64,000 nucleotides of DNA from Alphaproteobacteria bacterium (lineage in GTDB: Bacteria > Pseudomonadota > Alphaproteobacteria > Micavibrionales > UBA2020): positions 62,001 to 126,000 of the forward strand of contig JAEUKT010000001.1 of assembly GCA_016794125.1 (NCBI GenBank), read 5' to 3'. Position 1 is the first letter of the stretch. Every line of letters starts with the position of its first letter. The notes under the pieces were generated by a model. The model was not told the DNA's origin. It saw only the letters and a program-made list of their open reading frames with translations, and searched no databases. The position numbers were made by a program, and so were the translations under genes. Shown piece after piece: positions 53,607-61,536 of this stretch.

Positions 53607-54806
53607 ATGTTTTCACCCCAGGTGCCCCCTCACGCAACCGCGGTTCTTGTGCTGGCCGATGGCAGCGTCCATTGGGGCAAGGGGATTGGCGCGCCGGGTA
53701 CGACGGGCGGGGAGGTCTGCTTCAACACCTCGATGACCGGCTATCAGGAAATCATGACCGACCCGTCCTATGCCGGCCAGATCATCACCTTCACCTTCCC
53801 CCATATCGGCAACGTCGGCACGAATGACGACGATCAGGAAGCGGCAGCGCCGTTTGCCAAGGGTGTCATCCTGCGCGCCGACATCACCGGACCTTCCAGC
53901 TATCGTTCCGAAACGCATTTCAACGAATGGCTGATCGAAAATAACCTGACCGGCATTTGCGGCGTCGATACCCGCGCGCTCACCCACCATCTGCGCGAAC
54001 ACGGGTCGCAGAACGGCATCATCCATTTCTTCGGCTCTGAAAAAATCAACCTCGACGACCTGAAGCAGCAGGCGCGCGCCCTGCCCGACATGAACGGGCT
54101 TGATATCGCAAAAACCGTCAGCACGAAAAACATTTACGCATGGACCGAAGGCGGCTGGGACGCGAAGGCGGCGAAATTCCAGACACCGGCGGAAACCTAT
54201 TACCATGTCGTCGTCGTGGATTACGGCGTGAAGCGCAACATCCTGCGCCGGCTGTGCGAGCGCGGCATGCGCCTGACCGTCGTGCCCTGCGATACCTCCG
54301 CCGAAGACATCCTCGCCCTGCGCCCCGACGGCGTGTTCCTGTCGAACGGCCCCGGCGACCCTGCGGCGACCGGCGTTTATGCGGTTCCCGTGATCCAGAA
54401 AATCCTGCAGTCGGAAAAACCGGTCTTCGGCATCTGCCTTGGCCACCAGATGCTCGCGATTGCGCTTGGCGGCAAGACGGAGAAATTCGCCTTCGGCCAT
54501 CGCGGCGCAAACCATCCCGTGAAAAACCTCGAAACCGGCAAGGTGGAAATCACCAGCCAGAACCACGGTTTCCATGTCATGCCCGCAACGCTGCCCGAAA
54601 ATGTCAGCGTGACGCATATCAGCCTGTTCGACGGCTCGAACGAGGGCCTGCGCGTGAAGGACAAGCCGGCGTTTTCGGTGCAGTACCACCCCGAAGCCTC
54701 GCCCGGCCCGCAGGACAGCGATTACCTGTTCGATAATTTCGTGACACTGATCAAGGGACAGAGCCAGCCGCTGCAGTCCGACAAGGGCATCAAGAAATCC
54801 GCATGA
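53607..54806 (+). CDS. carA: Carbamoyl-phosphate synthase small subunit
   Basis: A 399-residue class I glutamine amidotransferase subunit. The N-terminal domain has GGEVCFNTSMTGYQEIMTDPSYAGQIITFTFPHIGN. The glutaminase domain has the nucleophile in VFGICLGHQMLAIALGGK (Cys near 276), and YHPEASPGPQD with the His-x-Glu. It delivers ammonia to CarB for carbamoyl phosphate. ATG 53607 is preferred, with AGGG 7 nt before it, over an upstream start. Its stop overlaps the next gene (ATGA), and carB is three genes away. Confidence 0.97.
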   Translation: MFSPQVPPHATAVLVLADGSVHWGKGIGAPGTTGGEVCFNTSMTGYQEIMTDPSYAGQIITFTFPHIGNVGTNDDDQEAAAPFAKGVILRADITGPSSYRSETHFNEWLIENNLTGICGVDTRALTHHLREHGSQNGIIHFFGSEKINLDDLKQQARALPDMNGLDIAKTVSTKNIYAWTEGGWDAKAAKFQTPAETYYHVVVVDYGVKRNILRRLCERGMRLTVVPCDTSAEDILALRPDGVFLSNGPGDPAATGVYAVPVIQKILQSEKPVFGICLGHQMLAIALGGKTEKFAFGHRGANHPVKNLETGKVEITSQNHGFHVMPATLPENVSVTHISLFDGSNEGLRVKDKPAFSVQYHPEASPGPQDSDYLFDNFVTLIKGQSQPLQSDKGIKKSA

Positions 54807-56974
54807 CGGCAAACGCCGCCTTGCGGCCCCCATTCGCCTGGCAGCAAACACATATCTCCGCCCTGTTCTGCGCGGCGCTTTTCGTATCCGCCGCCGCCAT
54901 GTTCATGCTGCAGCCCATGACGGGCAAGATGCTGCTGCCGCTGGTTGGCGGCACGCCGTCCGGCTGGATCGTCGCGATGGCGTTTTTCCAGCTGGCGCTG
55001 CTGGCCGGTTACGCGCTCGCCAATATCTGCGCCCGTTTTTCGCCGCGCATTCATGGCATCGCTTTTGTCGCGGCACTGGCGCTCGGCGGTTTTTTCCTGC
55101 CGGTCCATTTGTCGCAGCCCGAAGGCGCGGCGGACGCATGGATGGTCATGAAGATTCTGGCGGCAAGCGTCGGCGTGCCCTTCGTTGCGCTGGCGATGGC
55201 ATCATCGACCTTGCAGCGTCTTTTCACGGCATCGGGCCACAGCGCGGCGGGCGACCCGTATTTCCTGTATGCCGCCAGCAATCTTGGCAGTTTCTCAGGT
55301 CTGTTGCTTTACCCGTTGCTGGCGGAAAAACTGCTGACGATACCGGAACAGGCGCAGTTGTGGCTTGGCGGCTATGTCGCCCTGATCGCCCTGACGGCGA
55401 TCTGCATCGGGCGCGCGAAATCGATGCCTGCCACCGCCTATGTCAAGCCTGCGCCGCTGGCGGCGGGCATCCGCTGGCGCTGGATTTTATTCGCCTTCAT
55501 TCCGTCCAGCCTGATGATGGGCGTCACGACGCAGATCACAACCGCGATTATCGCAGCGCCGCTGCTCTGGGTATTGCCGCTCGGCATTTACCTGCTGACC
55601 TTCGTGCTGGCCTTTGGCAAGGTGTCGCCCCTGCGCCTTGCGCTGGTCGAAAAGCTACACCCGATGGCGGTCTGCCTTGGCTTCGGCCTGATTTTTATCG
55701 CGACCGTTTCGCTGGATGCGCCGTGGCTGATCATGGCGTTGTTGCTGGCATGTTTCGGCGTGGTCGCGCTTGCGTTCCACATGAAACTGGCCGCGCTGCG
55801 CCCGCTGGATGACGGACAGCGGCTGACCGATTATTACCTGATGATCGCGCTGGGCGGCGCGCTGGGCGGGATGCTGAACGCCTTTATCGCGCCGGTGATA
55901 TTCGACCGGCTGCTGGAATTTCCGCTGGTGCTGGCGGCATCACTGCTGCTTCATCCGGGCCTGCGCGCAAGGCTTGTCCGGCATGACCTTGTTTCCGTCT
56001 GTACCGGCGGCCTCGGCCTGATCGTTTGGGCGTTCATGCGCCGCCACGGTATCGGCGCGCCCGCCTTTCTGGAAGTTTTTCTGGTGATCCTGTTTGTGGC
56101 GGCGCTGCGCAATCCGCGCTTCGCCTTGGCCGGCTGCCTGCTGGTCATGGCCCTGCCATATGCCGTGCCGCGCGACGGCCAGGACGGCATGTATCAGCGC
56201 AATTTCTTCGGGCTGCTGCATGTGTATGAACGCCATTTCACGATGGATGGCGAGAAATACGCCATCCGTTATTTCGGTCACGGCACGACGCTGCACGGGC
56301 TGCAGTCGCTCGACCCCGATATTGCCGAAGTGCCGACCGCCTATTTCTCGCATAGCGGGCCGGTCGGCGATATTTTCCGCACGCTCAACCCGAAAAACGT
56401 CGCCGTTATGGGGCTTGGCGCGGGCACGCTCGCCTGCCATCACGCGCCGGACCGGTCATTTACTTTTTTTGAAATCGATCCTGCCGTCGTCAAAATTGCG
56501 AAAGATAATTTCACCTTCCTGAGCTCCTGCCCCGGCAAAACCCCGCATCGCATTTTCACGGGCGACGGGCGACTTGAGCTTGCCAAGCTGATGGGCGAGA
56601 AATTCGACCTTATCATCCTCGACGCGTTTTCATCCGACATGGTGCCGGTTCACCTGATTTCGGTGGAAGCGATTGAAATGTATAAAACACTGCTGACAGA
56701 AAACGGCATGCTGGCCTTTAACATTTCCAACAATTACGTCAGCCTTGCAGCGACGCTGGCGGCAGGCGCAAAGGCCGCAGGATTGCAGGCGCGGTATAAA
56801 TATTACGATTTCATCGACCCGCCCATGTTTTTCCCCAGCAACTGGCTGCTGATGGCGCGCGAAGGTGTCGATATGACGGCATTCCGCGAACAGGGATGGG
56901 TACCGCCGCTGCAAAACGGCGAACGCGCATGGACGGACAACTATTCAAATATAATCGGGATCATGAGGTTTTAA
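54803..56974 (+). CDS. Membrane/spermidine-synthase-like fusion protein, array copy 1
   Basis: A 723-residue protein. Residues about 15-470 form an N-terminal module of about 12-14 membrane segments (MFMLQPMTGKMLLPLVGGTPSGWIVAMAFFQ; GDPYFLYAASNLGSFSGLLLYP). The C-terminal 250 residues are a spermidine-synthase-like fold: GLGAGTLACHH, FTFFEIDPAVVKIAKDNFTF, GDGRLELAK and LIILDAFSSDMVPVHL. Homologues are usually labelled fused MFS/spermidine synthase; substrates are unknown. It overlaps carA by ATGA. Confidence 0.85.
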   Translation: MTANAALRPPFAWQQTHISALFCAALFVSAAAMFMLQPMTGKMLLPLVGGTPSGWIVAMAFFQLALLAGYALANICARFSPRIHGIAFVAALALGGFFLPVHLSQPEGAADAWMVMKILAASVGVPFVALAMASSTLQRLFTASGHSAAGDPYFLYAASNLGSFSGLLLYPLLAEKLLTIPEQAQLWLGGYVALIALTAICIGRAKSMPATAYVKPAPLAAGIRWRWILFAFIPSSLMMGVTTQITTAIIAAPLLWVLPLGIYLLTFVLAFGKVSPLRLALVEKLHPMAVCLGFGLIFIATVSLDAPWLIMALLLACFGVVALAFHMKLAALRPLDDGQRLTDYYLMIALGGALGGMLNAFIAPVIFDRLLEFPLVLAASLLLHPGLRARLVRHDLVSVCTGGLGLIVWAFMRRHGIGAPAFLEVFLVILFVAALRNPRFALAGCLLVMALPYAVPRDGQDGMYQRNFFGLLHVYERHFTMDGEKYAIRYFGHGTTLHGLQSLDPDIAEVPTAYFSHSGPVGDIFRTLNPKNVAVMGLGAGTLACHHAPDRSFTFFEIDPAVVKIAKDNFTFLSSCPGKTPHRIFTGDGRLELAKLMGEKFDLIILDAFSSDMVPVHLISVEAIEMYKTLLTENGMLAFNISNNYVSLAATLAAGAKAAGLQARYKYYDFIDPPMFFPSNWLLMAREGVDMTAFREQGWVPPLQNGERAWTDNYSNIIGIMRF

Positions 56975-59209
56975 ATGGCTCAAAAAGACGCGAATTCGAC
57001 AATCGTGACGCTGGCAGTTTTCAGCTTTACCTTGTTCCTCTCCGCCTCGCTTATGTTCTCCGTCCAGCCGATGGCCGGAAAAATGCTGCTGCCGCTGGTG
57101 GGCGGCACACCTGCGGGCTGGATCGTCGCCATGGCATTTTTTCAGGTCATGCTGCTGGCGGGTTACCTGATCGCCCATGCGCTGTCGAAATTTCCGTCGC
57201 AGAAGCACGGCCTTGCCTATGTCGCGGCGCTGCTTGCCGGTGTCGTGTTCCTGCCCGTCGCGCTTGACCATGCCGTTGGTTCCGGTGCCATCCCCGAAGC
57301 CGGCCGCATATTCCTGCTGCTGACACAGGCGCTGGCCGTGCCGTTCATCGCGCTGTCGGCCACATCATCCACCTTGCAACGCCTTTTCATGAATACGCGC
57401 CACGGCTCGTCCGGCGACCCCTACTTCCTTTACGCCGCCAGCAACCTCGGCAGCTTTGCCGGGCTGCTGCTCTACCCGCTGCTGGTCGAGCCGCAATTGA
57501 CGCTGGCGCAACAGGCGCAGTATTTCACGGGCGGCTATGCGCTGCTGATCCTGCTGGCAGGCACATGCGTATGGTTCGCGCGCGGACCAGACAAAAAAGC
57601 CGCCAAGCCCGCCGCATCCGAAAAAGGCAGTGCCGCAACCGGCAAACGCCAGCTGGAATGGCTCGCGCTCGCGTTTATTCCTTCCTGTCTGCTGATGGGC
57701 GTGACGACATACATTACTTCAGACGTTATTTCCGCGCCGCTGGTCTGGATTTTGCCGCTCGCATTGTACCTGCTCACATTCGTCATCGCCTTCAGCAGCA
57801 AGCCCATCGTGTCGCTGCGGGTAATGGAGGCCGTGCAGCCTTACACAATCTGCCTTGCCGTCATCGTTATCTCGCTGCTGGGTGCGAAATGGCTGTTCAG
57901 CTGGCCGGGCGTTGCTTTTTATATTACCGTCTTTACGCTGGTCGCGCTTGCTTGCCATGCGCGACTTGCCAGCCTGCGGCCGCTCAATGACGGGCGGCAG
58001 CTGACATCCTTTTACTTGATGATGTCGATCGGGGGTGCGCTGGGCGGTGTCCTGAACGCGTTCGTCATTCCGACGGTTTTCAACCGCGTGGTCGAATTCC
58101 CGCTGACCCTGCTGGCATCGTTCCTGATCCACAAGGAATACAAGGCAAAATCCGTAACAGGCATGCTGATTGCAGGGCTGCTGCTGCTTTCCATCCTGCT
58201 GGTCAACGTACAGGCACCCGATATCGGCGTCGATATCGTCGACGGGCGCAGGATTGCCTTGCAGACGCTGTGCCTCGTCCTTGCAGTGGGCGTTATCTTC
58301 TTCCTGAAAAAACTGACGCCCGCCGTGCTGGTGCTGGGAACGCTTGTCGTTTTCATGGTGTCGCAGTATGTCATCGCCGACCGCACGGAAATCCTGAGTA
58401 TCCGCAATTTCTACGGCACGGTCCGGCTCTATGATAAGCCGCAGATGATCGAGGGAAAAACCGAAACCGTCCGTTCCATGCGCCACGGGTCGACAACGCA
58501 CGGCATACAGGTTCAAAGCGACCAAGAACTGAGCATGACACCCACCGCGTATTTCACGCGCAAGGGCCCGGTCGGCGATGTATTCGGATTTTTCAAGCCG
58601 AAAAAAGTCGCTGTCCTCGGCCTCGGGATCGGCACGATGAACTGCTATAACGAGCCGTACCGCGAATTCACCTTTTTTGAAATCGATCCGGCGGTCGTGC
58701 AGGTGGCGGAGGATAACTTCACTTTCCTTAGCGCATGCAAATCGAAAAAGCCGCCCGTGATCAAGGTCGGCGACGGACGCCTTGAACTCGCTAAAATACA
58801 TGAAAAATTCGACCTGCTGTTCATGGATGCTTTCACTTCGGATTCCATCCCGGCGCATCTGCTGACCCGCGAGGCGCTGCAGCTTTACATGGACAGCCTG
58901 ACACCGAACGGCGTGATTGCGATCAACGTCTCCAACCGCTATTTCGCGCTATGGGACACGATTGCGACGACGGCATCCACAATCGGCCTGAAAACCGAAA
59001 TGAAGGCCGACACCAAGCGCAAGCTGCCCGCCTATGCGTCGCCCAGCCTGTGGCTGATGCTGAGCCGCGACAAGGACAAGATAACGCTTGCGGGGCGCGG
59101 CTGGCATGTCGTGAAACCCAAACCCGATATCCGCCCCTGGACGGATGATTACACCAGCCTGCTGGGCACGCTGTCATTCGATGTCGCCGCGCGCGGTGGG
59201 GCACAATGA
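56975..59209 (+). CDS. Membrane/spermidine-synthase-like fusion protein, array copy 2
   Basis: A 744-residue paralogue. SVQPMAGKMLLPLVGGTPAGWIVAMAFFQVM opens the membrane module; GDPYFLYAASNLGSFAGLLLYPLL and MMSIGGALGGVLNAFVIPTVFNR recur. The synthase-like part shows GLGIGTMNCYN, FTFFEIDPAVVQVAEDNFTF, GDGRLELAK and LLFMDAFTSDSIPAHL. It starts directly after copy 1's stop (TAAATG, no overlap). The acidic residues expected for aminopropyl transfer are only partly recognisable, so the reaction is uncertain. Confidence 0.85.
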   Translation: MAQKDANSTIVTLAVFSFTLFLSASLMFSVQPMAGKMLLPLVGGTPAGWIVAMAFFQVMLLAGYLIAHALSKFPSQKHGLAYVAALLAGVVFLPVALDHAVGSGAIPEAGRIFLLLTQALAVPFIALSATSSTLQRLFMNTRHGSSGDPYFLYAASNLGSFAGLLLYPLLVEPQLTLAQQAQYFTGGYALLILLAGTCVWFARGPDKKAAKPAASEKGSAATGKRQLEWLALAFIPSCLLMGVTTYITSDVISAPLVWILPLALYLLTFVIAFSSKPIVSLRVMEAVQPYTICLAVIVISLLGAKWLFSWPGVAFYITVFTLVALACHARLASLRPLNDGRQLTSFYLMMSIGGALGGVLNAFVIPTVFNRVVEFPLTLLASFLIHKEYKAKSVTGMLIAGLLLLSILLVNVQAPDIGVDIVDGRRIALQTLCLVLAVGVIFFLKKLTPAVLVLGTLVVFMVSQYVIADRTEILSIRNFYGTVRLYDKPQMIEGKTETVRSMRHGSTTHGIQVQSDQELSMTPTAYFTRKGPVGDVFGFFKPKKVAVLGLGIGTMNCYNEPYREFTFFEIDPAVVQVAEDNFTFLSACKSKKPPVIKVGDGRLELAKIHEKFDLLFMDAFTSDSIPAHLLTREALQLYMDSLTPNGVIAINVSNRYFALWDTIATTASTIGLKTEMKADTKRKLPAYASPSLWLMLSRDKDKITLAGRGWHVVKPKPDIRPWTDDYTSLLGTLSFDVAARGGAQ

Positions 59210-61437
59210 CCGCGCTGCCGCAACGGCTTAGTCTTGCCGTTTATGCGGCAACACTCTTTCTGTCGGCCGCCATCATGTTCGCGCTGCAGCCGATGGTGGG
59301 AAAAATGCTGCTGCCGATTGTCGGCGGCACGCCCGCCGGCTGGATCGTCACGATGGCGTTTTTTCAGGTCATGCTGCTAGCGGGGTATTTCCTTGCCCAT
59401 GCCCTGTCGCGCTTCAGCCCGCGAATGCACGGGCTGGTCTATCTGGGATTGATGGGCGCGGGCTGTTTTTTCCTGCCCGTGCATATCGCGATGGATACAG
59501 CAGCCCCCGGCGCAGTCGATATATTCCGGCTGTTGACCGTAGCGGTCGCCGTGCCTTTTATCGCGGTGTCGGCAACATCATCGACATTACAACGCCTCTT
59601 TACCACCACGGGGCATCCGTCATCCGGCGACCCCTATTTCCTGTATGCCGCCAGCAACCTTGGCAGCTTTACGGGGTTGTTCCTGTACCCCCTTGTCATT
59701 GAATCAAAATGGGGACTGGCGGCACAGGCACAGAACTGGTTTATCGCATTCGGCGTGTTGATGGCGGCCGGCGCGCTGTGCCTGATGCTGGCGAAAGGCA
59801 GGGACGACAAGATCAATGCGTCCCATGACGGCACGAAAGCGACCAACCGGCAGCGCATCGAATGGGTGCTGCTGTCCTTCTTTCCCTCCGCCCTGCTGCT
59901 GGCGGTCACGACGCATATAACAACCGATGTGTTTTCCGCGCCGATGATCTGGATTCTGCCGCTGGCGCTCTACCTGCTCACCTTCGTCATCGCCTTCGCC
60001 CGCCGCCAATGGCTCAAGTTCGCCGATATCGCGCGGTTTCACCAGATTATCGTGCCGCTGGCCGCCGCACTGACCTGCGTCTATAACCTGAACATCCGTG
60101 TTTCCGTCTATGCCATGATTTGCCACCTGCTTGCGTTTGGCGTGGTGGCCCTTGCCTGCCACACGCTGCTGGCGCAAAAACGCCCGGGCGGCGGCGGGCG
60201 GCAGCTGACGGAATACTATTTGATGATGTCAATCGGCGGCGCGCTGGGCGGCATTTTGAACGCCTTTATCCTGCCTGTGCTGCTCGACCGGCTGATCGAA
60301 TATCCGGTGCTGATGGCGCTGTCGCTCGCCATGCTGCCCGCCTTCGTCCAGCCAATGAATTTGCAGGGCAAGATGTTCGCCGGTTTTTCCGCGTTCTGCG
60401 GCTTCATGTATTTCCTGTTCGTCATGAGCAACGGCAGCTTCGCCGTCACCGACAGCATCGGCCGGCTGAACCAGAACATGATGACGGCGGATATCATCTT
60501 GTTCACGCTTGCCATCATGATCGGCATGAACCTGCGGCTGGCGTTTTACGGCACGCTTGTCCTGCTGCTGGTGTCGGAAATCGTGATTCCGCGCGATATC
60601 GTCACCACCACGCGCAATTTTTACGGCGTGATCAAGGTTTTCGACCGGCCGCAGGTCATTCAGGGCAAGGAACGCATCGTGCGTTTCATGTATCACGGCA
60701 CGACAACTCACGGCATCCAGATCCGCGACCCGGAACTGGAGAAAATGCCGACCGCCTATTTCTGGGCAGGCGGCCCGGTCGGCGACGTATTCGCGCTGTA
60801 CAACCCGAAAAATATCGCCGTCGTCGGCCTTGGCACCGGCACGATGAATTGCTTCAGCCGCCCCGACAATCAATTCACCTTCTTTGAAATCGACGATGCG
60901 GTGGAACGCGTGGCGCGGGAGGAATTTACCTTCCTGAACGTGTGCCAAGGCAAGCGGCCGCCCAAAATCATCATCGGCGACGGACGCCTTGAACTGGCCA
61001 AGCAGACTGAAAAATACAACCTGATCGCACTCGACGCTTTTTCGGCGGATACCATCCCCGCCCACCTGCTGACACTGGAGGCCGTGAAGACATATCTCGG
61101 CCGCCTTGCCCCCGGCGGGATGATCATGTTCAACCTGTCGAACCGCTATTTCACGCTCGCCAATCCGCTGCTGCGCGTCGCGGCGGAGTTGAACCTGAAA
61201 ACCCGCTTCGTGCTCGACATCCCGCCGGAAAGCGCGCCACAGGGATCGCCCTCCATCTGGTTCGCGATGGCGCCGCAGGGCGTGAGTTTGTCGCCGCTCG
61301 ACGACTATGGCTGGGTGGAGCTGGCAGCACCAGAGGGGGAGAAATTATGGACAGACGACCACACGAATCTGCTCAATTCGCTCACCTTCCGCCCCGCAAT
61401 CGCCGGCCCCCGCCAGCCGCTCGCGGAAAAGCGCTGA
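59206..61437 (+). CDS. Membrane/spermidine-synthase-like fusion protein, array copy 3
   Basis: A 743-residue paralogue. ALQPMVGKMLLPIVGGTPAGWIVTMAFFQVM and GDPYFLYAASNLGSFTGLFLYPLV mark the membrane module. The synthase part has GLGTGTMNCFS, FTFFEIDDAVERVAREEFTF, GDGRLELAK and LIALDAFSADTIPAHL. ATG 59206 overlaps copy 2's stop (ATGA). The final stretch ends before a 99-nt gap to carB that carries a promoter. Confidence 0.85.
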   Translation: MTALPQRLSLAVYAATLFLSAAIMFALQPMVGKMLLPIVGGTPAGWIVTMAFFQVMLLAGYFLAHALSRFSPRMHGLVYLGLMGAGCFFLPVHIAMDTAAPGAVDIFRLLTVAVAVPFIAVSATSSTLQRLFTTTGHPSSGDPYFLYAASNLGSFTGLFLYPLVIESKWGLAAQAQNWFIAFGVLMAAGALCLMLAKGRDDKINASHDGTKATNRQRIEWVLLSFFPSALLLAVTTHITTDVFSAPMIWILPLALYLLTFVIAFARRQWLKFADIARFHQIIVPLAAALTCVYNLNIRVSVYAMICHLLAFGVVALACHTLLAQKRPGGGGRQLTEYYLMMSIGGALGGILNAFILPVLLDRLIEYPVLMALSLAMLPAFVQPMNLQGKMFAGFSAFCGFMYFLFVMSNGSFAVTDSIGRLNQNMMTADIILFTLAIMIGMNLRLAFYGTLVLLLVSEIVIPRDIVTTTRNFYGVIKVFDRPQVIQGKERIVRFMYHGTTTHGIQIRDPELEKMPTAYFWAGGPVGDVFALYNPKNIAVVGLGTGTMNCFSRPDNQFTFFEIDDAVERVAREEFTFLNVCQGKRPPKIIIGDGRLELAKQTEKYNLIALDAFSADTIPAHLLTLEAVKTYLGRLAPGGMIMFNLSNRYFTLANPLLRVAAELNLKTRFVLDIPPESAPQGSPSIWFAMAPQGVSLSPLDDYGWVELAAPEGEKLWTDDHTNLLNSLTFRPAIAGPRQPLAEKR

Positions 61438-61469
61438 AAAGCCCAGCAATTACGGGCGCATCATGACAC

Positions 61470-61499
61470 TTGACGCGGCGCATCATGCTGCCGTATTTT
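61470..61499 (+). promoter_or_regulatory. Candidate carB promoter
   Basis: TTGACG (61470-61475), an 18-bp spacer and TATTTT (61494-61499), about 38 nt before carB. This suggests that carB can be expressed separately from carA, as would be needed once the three fusion genes separated them. Confidence 0.45.
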
Positions 61500-61536
61500 C
61501 GTCAAAATCCACCCCATTCACAGGGAAGCGATCCTC

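Noticed and set aside
57719..58858. A 379-codon minus-strand frame
   Set aside because: It is antisense to the second membrane/SpeE fusion.
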